From Anaerolineae bacterium (lineage in GTDB: Bacteria > Chloroflexota > Anaerolineae > Aggregatilineales > Phototrophicaceae): a stretch of 32,103 nt of DNA. A program made the position numbers and the translations under genes. The stretch is taken from NCBI GenBank assembly GCA_019912985.1, contig JAIOHN010000244.1:1-32103 (forward strand). The letters run 5' to 3'. Shown here one piece after another: positions 15,828 through 23,714 of the stretch (position 1 is the stretch's first letter; each line of letters opens with the position of its first letter). Under the pieces are notes generated by a model. It saw only the letters and a program-made list of their open reading frames with translations, did no database searches and was not told where the DNA came from.

Positions 15828-16880
15828 ATGGGTGCCAGACATTTGTTAAATCTGGCAGGCAACCGCCTGCAAACGCTGCCGCTGGTCGTCCTCTATCTGA
15901 CCGACGGCTGTAACAGCCGCTGTATAACCTGTGACATCTGGCGCAATCCCCGACGCAATATGTCGCTGTCCCTTGTTGAAGAGATTACCAACACGTTCGC
16001 CGACTTAGAGGTGCGTTGGGTGTTGCTCAGTGGTGGCGAAGCCATGCAGCATCCCGACTGGCCGCTGATTGCGCAGCGCTGCCGGCAGGCCGGGGCGCAT
16101 GTTATGCTGCTCACCAATGGGCTGCTGCTGCGCCGACAGGCTGACGCCGTGCTTGAAAATGTCGATGAGGTCATCGTCAGCCTGGATGCAGGCACGCCAG
16201 CGACATATGAAGCTATTCGCGGCGTGGATGCGTTTGACCTGGTGCTTGAGGGCATCCGTGCCGTCCATGCTGGCGGGCTGCCTGTGACCACGCGCACCAC
16301 GGTACAGCGAGCTAACTATCGCGAAATTCCACAAATTATTGAGATCGCCAGCCAGGCCGGTGCCGATCACATCAGTTTTCTCACCGTGGATGTCAGCAGT
16401 CTTGAAGCCTTTGGCCCACGTTTCACAGCCGACCCGTCGCTAATGATTATGCCACAACCCAACACGAACGATCCATCGACCAGCGCCCTCGATGCCAGCG
16501 ATATTGAGCAGTTAGCGCACATTCTCGATGAAGTGGAGCAGCGCTTTGCGGATTTTTTTGCCAGTGGCCGCATTGCAGAATCCCCTGCCAAGCTGCGCCG
16601 GATGCTCGGTTATTTTCGCGCCCTGCTTGGAGAAGGCGATTTTTCGCCGCCACGCTGCAATGCGCCTCACTTTAGCACTGTGATCGAAGTGGATGGTACG
16701 CTGCGCCCCTGCTATTTTCTACCTGCCTATGGCAAAATAGAGGGTGCTCCGCTGCCTGCCGTACTCAATGGAGATATCGCACAGACTCTGCGCCAGGCCT
16801 ATCGCAGCGGCCAGCGACCAGAATGCGCTCGCTGTGTGTGTCCGCTTTACAAAGGCCCGCGCACCTTACTGCGCATGTAA
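15828..16880 (+). CDS. Radical SAM protein with SPASM/twitch-like C-terminus, 350 aa
   Basis: The 4Fe-4S cluster motif CX3CX2C is C28, C32 and C35 in TDGCNSRCITCDIW. WVLLSGGEAMQHPDW is the GGE motif that contacts SAM. A second cysteine set, C277, C295, C333, C336 and C338, at the C-terminus (RPCYFLPAYG and ECARCVCPLYKG) fits a twitch or SPASM auxiliary cluster, so the enzyme probably modifies a peptide, lipid or carbohydrate. No precursor peptide is evident. A -35/-10 pair places the transcription start on the ATG itself. Its stop abuts the ATG of the next gene (16881), and a SAM methyltransferase closes the operon. The substrate is unknown. Confidence 0.88.
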   Translation: MGARHLLNLAGNRLQTLPLVVLYLTDGCNSRCITCDIWRNPRRNMSLSLVEEITNTFADLEVRWVLLSGGEAMQHPDWPLIAQRCRQAGAHVMLLTNGLLLRRQADAVLENVDEVIVSLDAGTPATYEAIRGVDAFDLVLEGIRAVHAGGLPVTTRTTVQRANYREIPQIIEIASQAGADHISFLTVDVSSLEAFGPRFTADPSLMIMPQPNTNDPSTSALDASDIEQLAHILDEVEQRFADFFASGRIAESPAKLRRMLGYFRALLGEGDFSPPRCNAPHFSTVIEVDGTLRPCYFLPAYGKIEGAPLPAVLNGDIAQTLRQAYRSGQRPECARCVCPLYKGPRTLLRM

Positions 16881-17405
16881 ATGATGTATATTCTAATTCC
16901 GTCTTTGATTTGTCTCATTTTTTTAATCCGCACCGTCTTGATTATGGCGGGGATGCTGAAAGGCCCCGTGCTGCAAACATTTGAAAAATACGGGGATACA
17001 GAAAATATTTACCATCCTCTGCCCTCACTGCTCTTCTGGAGCGGGATTATGATCGTGTTCATCAGCCCGATTATCGCTGAGGCGCTGGTCACCAGCACCA
17101 CCAATATTGCCATGCCGGGTTTTATGATGATCCTCGCTGCCTATCTGGTGGTCACCAATCCGCAATACGTGCGAGAGCATCCTAATATCTTCTTTATTTA
17201 CCCGCGCTGGTATCATGAACTGCGCGCCCGCACCTCACGCTATGAGCGGCGGCGTATCGCCTATAAGTGGCTATGGCTCCCGCCCCGTTTGCGTTTGATC
17301 TACAGTAGTAGTGATCGTGCCTTCAGCCAATGGGCTGACCTGATCATTATGACGACCACGGATATTGACGAAACACCGACTGACCGTATTGTCTCGGATT
17401 ATTAA
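16881..17405 (+). CDS. Unrecognised membrane protein with basic tail, 174 aa
   Basis: I do not recognise the family. Three hydrophobic segments are visible at about residues 1-24, 48-70 and 75-95. They are followed by a strongly basic, aromatic cytoplasmic tail (YPRWYHELRARTSRYERRR, then WLWLPPRLRLIYSSSDRAFS). The ATG directly follows the radical SAM stop with no gap, so translation is very likely coupled; a second ATG three bases on is equally possible. It probably works at the membrane with the radical SAM enzyme and the methyltransferase, but this is inferred from gene order only. Confidence 0.75.
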   Translation: MMYILIPSLICLIFLIRTVLIMAGMLKGPVLQTFEKYGDTENIYHPLPSLLFWSGIMIVFISPIIAEALVTSTTNIAMPGFMMILAAYLVVTNPQYVREHPNIFFIYPRWYHELRARTSRYERRRIAYKWLWLPPRLRLIYSSSDRAFSQWADLIIMTTTDIDETPTDRIVSDY

Positions 17406-17456
17406 CGCAACGACGATGCCATCCACAGCGTATAGGGTAGCAAAGGAGAAATAACC

Positions 17457-17660
17457 ATGTCGATTGTCTTGCTACCTTTCCGTATCGTATGGGGTTTGTT
17501 GGCCTTAATCCTCAACATCGGTGGGCGGCTGCTGGCGATTATCCTGGGCCTGGTGCTGTTGTTGATTGGCGCACTGCTCACGCTGACCGGTGTGGGGGCG
17601 CTGTTCGGCGTTCCCATGTTGATACTGGGTTTTGCACTCATCTTACGAGGCTTGTTCTAA
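17457..17660 (+). CDS. Small hydrophobic membrane protein, 67 aa
   Basis: Almost wholly hydrophobic, with two predicted helices (about 6-40 and 45-64) joined by a Gly-containing turn, and Arg residues near both ends. A very good ribosome site (AAAGGAG, eight bases before ATG) supports real translation. It sits 51 bases after the 174-residue membrane protein and ten bases before the methyltransferase start. No conserved motif is recognisable. I considered a peptide substrate of the radical SAM enzyme, but it has no leader/core layout and no Cys, so a membrane subunit is more likely. Confidence 0.7.
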   Translation: MSIVLLPFRIVWGLLALILNIGGRLLAIILGLVLLLIGALLTLTGVGALFGVPMLILGFALILRGLF

Positions 17661-17670
17661 GGATAATCAC

Positions 17671-18333
17671 GTGCTCGATCGTATTCGCCATCTATTACCC
17701 ACTATCTCGCTGAAAACACTCACCAGCATCGAAGCCTACGACCAATGGGCGACAACGTACCCACCACGTGCGCACAATGTATTGATGTCATTAGAAGAAG
17801 ATGCCATGCTGCGCCTCATGCCAACACTGGCAAACCAGCGTGTGCTCGATCTGGCCTGTGGCAGCGGGCGCTATGGGCGACTGGCACTGGAACAGGGTGC
17901 AAAAAGCGTCACCGGCCTGGATAACAGCCCTGCCATGCTCCAGGCCAACCAGCATGGACAGCGCGTGCTTGCCACCGTCGGAGCACTGCCCCTGCCACAG
18001 AACTGCATGGATATTATCCTGTGTGGGTTGGCGCTTGGCCATCTTCCCTCGCTGCTGCAACCGCTGGCGGAAATTGGCCGTGTGCTCAAAAGTGGTGGGA
18101 TCGCCCTTATCAGCGATTTCCACCCGTTCGTGTTTTTTAACGGCGGGCAGCGCACCTTTACCGGGCGTGATGGTCGAGTATATGCGGTCGAGCATTATCC
18201 GCATCTCTACGCGGATTATCACAATGCAGCGATGGCCGCAAATCTGTTGATCGAAGGGGTGCTAGAGCCAGTGCTGGATAACGGCAGCGGGGAAATCCCT
18301 ATTATTCTGGCGCTGCGGCTGCGAAAACTCTAA
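17671..18333 (+). CDS. Class I SAM-dependent methyltransferase, 220 aa
   Basis: Rossmann-fold methyltransferase of the UbiE/Methyltransf_11 type. Motif I is RVLDLACGSGRYGRLALEQG, motif II is VTGLDNSPAMLQAN, and GLALGHLPSLLQPLAEIGRV matches the post-motif region. An upstream in-frame ATG at 17632 would overlap the previous gene. The GTG at 17671 has TAAGGA seven bases before it and is preferred. It is the last gene of the radical SAM operon. Methyl acceptor unknown; small molecules or lipids are usual for this branch. Its 3' end overlaps the convergent small membrane gene by four bases. Confidence 0.85.
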   Translation: MLDRIRHLLPTISLKTLTSIEAYDQWATTYPPRAHNVLMSLEEDAMLRLMPTLANQRVLDLACGSGRYGRLALEQGAKSVTGLDNSPAMLQANQHGQRVLATVGALPLPQNCMDIILCGLALGHLPSLLQPLAEIGRVLKSGGIALISDFHPFVFFNGGQRTFTGRDGRVYAVEHYPHLYADYHNAAMAANLLIEGVLEPVLDNGSGEIPIILALRLRKL

Positions 18334-18560
18334 TGAGGCCGGTTGTGCGTGATGAGAAAATAAATGCCCAGAAGCGCAGTAATGATGGCTGGCGGCACAC
18401 AGAAGGAAACCAGCAACCGCGCAAGTTGATCAATGCCGGTGTTGCCCAGCACAATCCACAACACGATAAATAAAATAATCCCACCAACCGCCATAGCGGC
18501 GGCAATGATCGTGGCGCGTGAGATGGTTTTACGGTTGAAGGGATTTGGTGTCTCGCTCAT
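18330..18560 (-). CDS. Small two-helix membrane protein, 76 aa
   Basis: Unrecognised family. A polar N-terminus (MSETPNPFNRKTISRA) is followed by two hydrophobic helices, about residues 17-40 and 48-70, ending in a short polar tail. The stop overlaps that of the methyltransferase gene by four bases in a convergent arrangement. It may follow the 117-residue membrane gene on the same strand (gap about 50 bases). Composition and the helix pattern favour a real protein; function unknown. Confidence 0.6.
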   Translation of the reverse strand: MSETPNPFNRKTISRATIIAAAMAVGGIILFIVLWIVLGNTGIDQLARLLVSFCVPPAIITALLGIYFLITHNRPH

Positions 18561-18608
18561 GTGGTCATTATATACGAATACGCACGGGGACAGTAGGTTT
18601 AATCAGGC

Positions 18609-18956
18609 TCATCGCTCCAGATAATCAATAAGCCGTTGAACTGTGCGCTCACTCTCGTTCGGCCCCTCTGGCGCGTCAATTTGTAAGACCACCTCGGCCC
18701 CTTCCGCCAGTTCGGAAGGTTGATCGTCGACCTCAGCACTCGTCTCAACAGGTTCCAACTCAGCAGGGGGCACCAACGGGTTGACCACGACAGGCACTTC
18801 GACTACTTCCTTTGAAGACGTCTCCCGTTTGATTTCATAAGCTGCATCCGCCCGCCGTCTACGCAAAAATGACAACAGCCCGATCGACCCTACAATCAGC
18901 AATACCAGAACAGCGAATCCAAGAACGACTGCTAATAACGATAGATACGGTGACAT
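18609..18956 (-). CDS. Single-pass membrane protein with acidic tail, 115 aa
   Basis: Unrecognised. One N-terminal helix (LAVVLGFAVLVLLIVGSIGLL) is followed by a basic stop-transfer RRRR and then an acidic, Val/Pro/Glu-rich region of about 80 residues that looks mostly unstructured. Two in-frame ATGs exist (18962 and 18956); GGAG lies nine bases before the second, which is preferred. A possible 35-codon ORF ends on the first ATG in an ATGA overlap. Function unknown; a scaffold or tether at the membrane is only a guess. Confidence 0.6.
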   Translation of the reverse strand: MSPYLSLLAVVLGFAVLVLLIVGSIGLLSFLRRRRADAAYEIKRETSSKEVVEVPVVVNPLVPPAELEPVETSAEVDDQPSELAEGAEVVLQIDAPEGPNESERTVQRLIDYLER

Positions 18957-18958
18957 GA

Positions 18959-19066
18959 TCATGCGCTCCGCTTGACTTCAGGCGGCTTCATTGTAACCAT
19001 GGTATTACGGATGCTCAATAGCAACGAGGTCATGACGAAGAGCGTAAAGAAAAGCAGGCCCGCCAT
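18959..19066 (-). CDS. Possible 35-residue membrane microprotein
   Basis: A short ORF beginning MAGLLFFTLFVMTSLLLS, i.e. one hydrophobic helix followed by a short basic tail. Its TGA overlaps the upstream ATG of the next gene (ATGA), a classical coupling arrangement. Against it, the start lies inside the glnS terminator hairpin and there is no strong ribosome site. An internal ATG (MTSLLLS) would remove that conflict but shorten the helix. Low confidence. Confidence 0.3.
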   Translation of the reverse strand: MAGLLFFTLFVMTSLLLSIRNTMVTMKPPEVKRSA

Positions 19067-19084
19067 CACCCGACAGCGAGCCTG
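19043..19084 (-). terminator. Intrinsic terminator of glnS
   Basis: On the minus strand CAGGCTCGCT pairs with GGCGGGCCTG (ten pairs including two G-T), with a ten-base loop, then CTTTTCTTT. It begins eight bases after the glnS stop. Confidence 0.75.
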
Positions 19085-19091
19085 TAAAAAG

Positions 19092-20819
19092 CTAACGATT
19101 CTGCGCTTTCTGCAACTTCGCCCATTCATCGCGCAGGGTCACGGCGCGATTGAACACCAACTTATCCCCTTTCGTGTCAGGGTCCACACAGAAATAACCC
19201 AGGCGCTCAAACTGATAGCGGGTGCCCGGTTCTGCATCGTTCAGGCTCGGCTCCACTTTGCAGCCTTGCAGCACTTGCAGCGAGTCGGGGTTAATGTAAT
19301 CGGTAAAATCCTTACCCTCTTCGACATCATTCGGGTTGGCGACCGTAAACAACTGCTCATACAAACGTACTTCAGCATCCAACGCCTGCCCAGCGGACAC
19401 CCAGTGTAGTGTGGCCTTGACCTTGCGACCATCTGGCGCATTGCCGCTGCGGGTTTCGGGATCATAGGTGCAGCGTAGTTCTACCACATTGCCATCCGCA
19501 TCTTTAATCACCTCATTGCAGGTGATGAAGTAGCCGTAGCGCAGCCGCACTTCACGCCCAGGAGCAAGCCGGTAGAATTTTTTCGGCGGGTCTTCCATGA
19601 AGTCATCCTGCTCGATATACAACTCACCTGAGAAGGGTACGGTTCGGGTTCCAGCATCCGGGTCTTCGGGATTATTGACCGCTTCCATCTGCTCGACCAG
19701 CCCCTCAGGATAATTGGTGATGACCACCTTGAGCGGATTCAAAACCGACATCACACGCGGCGCAGTGGCATTCAGGTCCTGGCGCACGCAATATTCGAGC
19801 ATCCCGATTTCGGCGGTGCTGTTACTTTTGGCAACTCCTAACAGCTCACAGAAATTGCGGATCGAGGCTGGAGAATAACCGCGCCGCCGTAAGCCGGACA
19901 GGGTAGGCATCCGGGGATCATCCCAGCCACGCACATAATTTTCCTTCACCAGCTTGATCAGTTTACGCTTGCTCAAAACCGTGTGAGACAGGTTCAAGCG
20001 TGCGAACTCGATCTGCTGCGGGTGATAAATTCCTAGCTCGTCCAGAAACCAATCGTACAGCGGGCGATGATCTTCAAATTCCAGCGTGCAGATTGAATGG
20101 GTAATGCCTTCAATCGAGTCAGATTGCCCGTGCGCCCAATCGTACATGGGGTAAATATGCCACTTATCGCCTGTGCGCGGGTGCGGCGCATTCAGGATGC
20201 GGTACATGACCGGGTCACGCATGTTGATGTTCCCCGATGTCATATCCACTTTAGCCCGCAGCACATGCTCGCCTTCTGCAAATTCACCATTGCGCATACG
20301 CTCGAACAGGTCGAGGTTTTCCTCAACAGAGCGGTCACGGTAAGGGCTTTCCTTGCCGGGTTCGGTCAATGTCCCGCGATACTCGCGGATTTCATCCGCA
20401 CTCAGACTATCTACGTAAGCTTTGCCCTTCTTGATAAGCTGGATCGCCCATTCGTAAAGCTGATCAAAGTAGTCCGATGCGAAGAACAGCCGGTCTTCCC
20501 AGTCAAACCCCAGCCAGCGTACATCTTTCTGGATCGAGTCGATGTATTCCTGTTCCTCTTTGGTGGGGTTGGTGTCATCAAAACGCAGATTGTATTTACC
20601 ACCGTAAGACTGGGCGAGGCCAAAATTAAGCCAGATGGACTTGGCATGGCCGATATGCAGGTAGCCATTTGGCTCTGGCGGGAAACGCGTGTGAACCCGG
20701 CCATCAAACCGTCCCGTCCGGTTGTCTTCGTCGATAATATCCTGAATAAAATGGGTGCGGCCAGCAGCTTCCTCGCTGTCTGTCTCCGCGTCAACGTGAT
20801 TCTTCAGTTCGTCTGACAT
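19092..20819 (-). CDS. glnS: Glutaminyl-tRNA synthetase, 575 aa
   Basis: Class I aminoacyl-tRNA synthetase that charges tRNA-Gln with glutamine directly. The N-terminal catalytic core has [16 protein letters not shown], with HIGH at 55-58, and [14 protein letters not shown], a GlnRS hallmark. The KMSKS loop is [11 protein letters not shown]. The C-terminal anticodon-binding beta-barrels follow. There is no extra YqeY-like tail; the length is close to the E. coli enzyme. AAGGAA upstream of the ATG is the ribosome site. The presence of GlnRS means the organism need not rely on GatCAB for Gln-tRNA-Gln. Its tRNA substrate is encoded 4.6 kb away in this window. Confidence 0.96.
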   Translation of the reverse strand: MSDELKNHVDAETDSEEAAGRTHFIQDIIDEDNRTGRFDGRVHTRFPPEPNGYLHIGHAKSIWLNFGLAQSYGGKYNLRFDDTNPTKEEQEYIDSIQKDVRWLGFDWEDRLFFASDYFDQLYEWAIQLIKKGKAYVDSLSADEIREYRGTLTEPGKESPYRDRSVEENLDLFERMRNGEFAEGEHVLRAKVDMTSGNINMRDPVMYRILNAPHPRTGDKWHIYPMYDWAHGQSDSIEGITHSICTLEFEDHRPLYDWFLDELGIYHPQQIEFARLNLSHTVLSKRKLIKLVKENYVRGWDDPRMPTLSGLRRRGYSPASIRNFCELLGVAKSNSTAEIGMLEYCVRQDLNATAPRVMSVLNPLKVVITNYPEGLVEQMEAVNNPEDPDAGTRTVPFSGELYIEQDDFMEDPPKKFYRLAPGREVRLRYGYFITCNEVIKDADGNVVELRCTYDPETRSGNAPDGRKVKATLHWVSAGQALDAEVRLYEQLFTVANPNDVEEGKDFTDYINPDSLQVLQGCKVEPSLNDAEPGTRYQFERLGYFCVDPDTKGDKLVFNRAVTLRDEWAKLQKAQNR

Positions 20820-20868
20820 AACCTGTTGTTCCTTGTGACTCTGTCAGTGTTTATCCATAGACTCTATA

Positions 20869-20886
20869 GGCGCGGCATCCCGCGCC
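20869..20886 (-). promoter_or_regulatory. Stem-loop at the predicted 5' end of the glnS mRNA
   Basis: GGCGCGG and CCGCGCC form a perfect seven-pair stem over a four-base loop. An extended -10 (TGTTACACT on the minus strand, the hexamer at 20892-20897) lies just upstream, so the stem would be at the extreme 5' end of the transcript. Confidence 0.4.
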
Positions 20887-21008
20887 CGCTAAGTGTAACA
20901 CAACCTTGATTTGGCGAAAGGCGGCTGTTCACTTAAACATCCGTTAAATTCATCCAGTCTTAATAGATTTATAGAAGCACATTCACACATCTTCTGATAA
21001 AGTATAGG

Positions 21009-21039
21009 AGCCGTTTTGCCGAACGAGCCGGCAGCGGCT
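21009..21039 (+). promoter_or_regulatory. Stem-loop in the desaturase leader
   Basis: AGCCG (21009-21013) pairs with CGGCT (21035-21039), and inside it GCCG pairs with CGGC. A short T-run with interruptions follows (TTTTCATTT). It resembles a weak terminator or leader element, 32 bases before the GTG start. The rest of the 20820-21070 gap holds only AT-rich promoter-like sequence with no clear -35/-10 pair on the plus strand. Confidence 0.4.
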
Positions 21040-21070
21040 TTTCATTTCTATAGCGGAGTACAAGATTAAC

Positions 21071-22147
21071 GTGACCGTTACGACCAACCAGCGTACCACT
21101 CAGACTGAGAAACCTGCCTGGCAGCAGGCCGTTCGCCACTACCAACATTCCGACACATGGACCAGCGTCTGGCAGATTTTTAACAGTGTGGTCCCCTACT
21201 TTGTGCTGTGGTACCTGGCTTATCGCAGTTTAGAAGTTTCATACTTGCTGACACTGGGGATAGCCTTATTTGCCGGGTTATTTGGCATGCGTATTTTCAT
21301 CATTTTCCATGATTGCGGGCATGGCTCCTTTTTCAAATCTCGTCGTGCCAATAATATCGTTGGTGTCATCACGGGTATAATCACCTTTACGCCATACTAT
21401 GCCTGGCGGCAAGCGCATGCGGTTCACCATGCCACTGCTGGTGACCTTGACCGGCGCGGTACCGGAGATATCTGGACCCTGACTTACGACGAGTACAAAA
21501 CACTGTCACGCTGGAAGCAGATTTCCTACCGTCTCTATCGCAATCCGTTCATCATCTTTGTGATCGGCCCTGTGATTGACTTCGTCATTTTGCAGCGCCT
21601 GCCCTGGGTTTGCGCATCCGATAAACCGCGTGATAAGAACAGTGTCGCCTGGACGAACCTGGCACTACTGACCATTGCGATCGTCATGAGTCTGCTGATT
21701 GGCTGGAAAGAGTATCTCCTGGTTCAGATCCCGATCATCGCCATGGCATCCTCGATTGGCGTATGGCTGTTCTACGTGCAGCACCAGTATGAGAACACCT
21801 ATTGGGAACACCATGAAGATTGGGACTTCGCCACCGCTGCCCTCTATGGCAGTTCCTACTTCAAACTGCCGAAAGTGCTCCAATGGTTTAGCGGTAATAT
21901 CGGTTTTCACCATATCCATCACCTCAGCCCCCGTATTCCCAACTACAAGCTTGAAAACTGCCACAACGAAAATGAAATTTTCCAGGTTCAGCCATTGACT
22001 CTGCGCGCCAGCATCCAATCGATGCGTATCCGTGTCTGGGATGAAGACCGTCACAAAATGATCGGTTACTATAAACCCGGTGAGGAACATGGCGAGGAAC
22101 ACACCGAAGAAGCCCTCTATCCACTCGAGCCGAACCTGGGAGCGTAA
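21071..22147 (+). CDS. Membrane fatty acid desaturase (acyl-lipid type), 358 aa
   Basis: Di-iron membrane desaturase that introduces double bonds into acyl chains of lipids. Three histidine boxes are visible: HDCGH (80-84), HAVHH (116-120) and HHIHH (280-284, within GFHHIHHLSPRIPNYKL). Pairs of hydrophobic helices lie before the first box and between the second and third. Length and box spacing match the delta-12/omega-6 type. The start is GTG at 21071; GCGGAG about 10 bases upstream is the ribosome site. It is preceded by a leader with a stem-loop and may be temperature-regulated as in other bacteria, but nothing in the sequence proves that. Confidence 0.93.
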   Translation: MTVTTNQRTTQTEKPAWQQAVRHYQHSDTWTSVWQIFNSVVPYFVLWYLAYRSLEVSYLLTLGIALFAGLFGMRIFIIFHDCGHGSFFKSRRANNIVGVITGIITFTPYYAWRQAHAVHHATAGDLDRRGTGDIWTLTYDEYKTLSRWKQISYRLYRNPFIIFVIGPVIDFVILQRLPWVCASDKPRDKNSVAWTNLALLTIAIVMSLLIGWKEYLLVQIPIIAMASSIGVWLFYVQHQYENTYWEHHEDWDFATAALYGSSYFKLPKVLQWFSGNIGFHHIHHLSPRIPNYKLENCHNENEIFQVQPLTLRASIQSMRIRVWDEDRHKMIGYYKPGEEHGEEHTEEALYPLEPNLGA

Positions 22148-22165
22148 ACGCTCAAGGGCGACTAC

Positions 22166-22204
22166 GTCTGCAACCCTTCTCGACGCAGAGGAGGGTTCGC
22201 AGAC
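22166..22204. repeat. Strong inverted repeat without T-tract
   Basis: GTCTGCAACCCT pairs with AGGGTT-C-GCAGAC (twelve pairs, one bulged C), with a further short TCT/AGA pairing in the loop. It lies 19 bases after the desaturase stop. No T-run follows on either strand, so it is not a classical terminator. Confidence 0.6.
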
Positions 22205-22288
22205 CAGCGAGGTCATAGGCAAGCAAATATCCCTGCTTTACAGTACAATAACTTAGAATATACGTTCTATGTACTGAGGGGAATGCCC

Positions 22289-22762
22289 ATGACAGCCGAT
22301 GACTTCCGCAAACTATACGAATATCACTTTGCACGAAACCGAACGATCTGGGATCGCTGCATCGTCCCACTTAGTGACGAGCAGTTCACTCAAAATCTGG
22401 ATTACTCGGTCGGTTCGCTGCGCAATCAGATGGTCCACATGCTGAACATTGATGATCGCTGGTTCTCTGGCCTGCGCGGTGAAGCGATTCCTGACTTCCT
22501 CAATCCAGTCCACTTTCCGAAGCGCTCCGCCATTCGTGAACAATGGGATACCGTAGAAACCCATATGCGCGCCTATCTTGACCAACTTACAGATAATGAT
22601 CTTCAAGGTTCGCTTGGCGATCTAAAAACCTGGGAAGTGTTGTTCCATGTACTCAACCACGGCACCGATCACCGCGCGCAGGTACTGGCGATGCTCCATT
22701 TAATCGGCGCGCCGACCTTCCCGCAGGACTACGTGTATTTTGCCTGGGGCAAGGATGTATAG
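22289..22762 (+). CDS. DinB-family metal-binding protein, 157 aa
   Basis: Four-helix-bundle DinB/YfiT-like protein. The three His ligands of the family are visible: one in QMVHMLNIDDRWF and two in HVLNHGTDHRAQVLAML. Members include thiol-dependent transferases, but most are unassigned. An ATG at 22283 is only one base from GAGGGG; the ATG at 22289 is seven bases away and is taken as the start. A weak -35/-10 pair (TTTACA at 22237, TATACG at 22259) suggests its own promoter. Substrate unknown. Confidence 0.88.
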   Translation: MTADDFRKLYEYHFARNRTIWDRCIVPLSDEQFTQNLDYSVGSLRNQMVHMLNIDDRWFSGLRGEAIPDFLNPVHFPKRSAIREQWDTVETHMRAYLDQLTDNDLQGSLGDLKTWEVLFHVLNHGTDHRAQVLAMLHLIGAPTFPQDYVYFAWGKDV

Positions 22763-22765
22763 CAT

Positions 22766-23605
22766 CTAGACTCGACGCAGCAGCGCCCGGTACTTACCGG
22801 GTGAATGGCCGCACAAATTTTTGAATGCCACATAGAAATGACTGAGGGTGTGAAATCCGGCATCCAGTGCAATATCGGTCACACTGACATCCGTCGTCAA
22901 AAGCTGCTGCTGTGCATAAGCAATGCGACGCTGCGTTAAATAATCGGTAATGGTCACGCCAAAAGCACTCTTGAAAGTGGACATGGCGTAATTCGCATTG
23001 AGGCCGACCTGCGCCGCCACATCGCTGGCGCTAATCGACTCCTGAAACTGCTCGTTCATTACACGCGCCATTTGCTGCGCTTTGACTGGCACCGTCAGAC
23101 CATCATCAACAGGCGTATGTTCCGTCTCAGAGGGCCACAGGAGCGCGCAGCGATAGAGAAAAGCCTTTATCTCCATCAGCGCGATATGGCGATGCCCCAA
23201 TGCCGCATCCGCATACCACTGCCGGAACATCGCATCAGTATAAGTGAGCAAGCTGCGATCGGTGCTGCAAAACATCGAACCGGAAAGCAGCGCCAGCACA
23301 AAATCCTGCGGCAGCTCCCAGCGGAGCACCTCGCTCATAGGGATCGTGACGATACCCATTAAGGCGTCCACCGTGCAATCGACAAGCTGGTGTGGCACAG
23401 CCCCCCAGAAAACCGCATGTTCATGAGTCTGAATCTGAATGTGGCGACCGGCATGGGTATAAGTCACGCTGCCGCGCTCGATGAAATTCAGCTCAAGCTC
23501 GTTATGGCGGTGCGGTGGCATATTCTCCCCAACTGGAGATTTGCCGGACCATACTCGGAAGCCGTGGGTTTGCAGCGCAACCGGCTGTTTAAGATTTTGG
23601 ATCAT
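22766..23605 (-). CDS. AraC-family transcriptional regulator, 279 aa
   Basis: The N-terminus is a cupin-like sensor domain (PPHRHNELELNFIERGSVTY) and the C-terminus is a two-helix-turn-helix DNA-binding domain (ISASDVAAQVGLNANYAMST and VSVTDIALDAGFHTLSHFYVAFK, then GHSPGKYR). An open frame continues upstream to 23734, but its extra residues look like untranslated AT-rich DNA. The ATG at 23605 follows GGTGGGG and opens MIQNLKQPVAL. It is divergent from the PhyH-type gene with a 109-base gap, and its convergent partner DinB ends only three bases away. By position it is the likely activator of the dioxygenase gene; effector unknown. Confidence 0.9.
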   Translation of the reverse strand: MIQNLKQPVALQTHGFRVWSGKSPVGENMPPHRHNELELNFIERGSVTYTHAGRHIQIQTHEHAVFWGAVPHQLVDCTVDALMGIVTIPMSEVLRWELPQDFVLALLSGSMFCSTDRSLLTYTDAMFRQWYADAALGHRHIALMEIKAFLYRCALLWPSETEHTPVDDGLTVPVKAQQMARVMNEQFQESISASDVAAQVGLNANYAMSTFKSAFGVTITDYLTQRRIAYAQQQLLTTDVSVTDIALDAGFHTLSHFYVAFKNLCGHSPGKYRALLRRV

Positions 23606-23624
23606 AGCCCCACCTGAGAATACA

Positions 23625-23657
23625 GGAAAAATATAGCAATATACCGGACGTTTTTCC
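23625..23657. promoter_or_regulatory. Inverted repeat in the araC-phyH divergent region
   Basis: GGAAAAA (23625-23631) and TTTTTCC (23651-23657), centres 26 bases apart, with TATA-GCAA-TATA between. It is placed where an AraC-type regulator would bind. Only sequence symmetry supports it. Confidence 0.4.
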
Positions 23658-23714
23658 AGTGATGTGCCTCTATACTGATAAACGCAAAAATTATAGATAA
23701 AGGGGTATATTCTG

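Noticed and set aside
17457-17660. RiPP precursor for the radical SAM enzyme
   Set aside because: It is hydrophobic throughout, lacks Cys, and shows two membrane helices rather than a leader and core.
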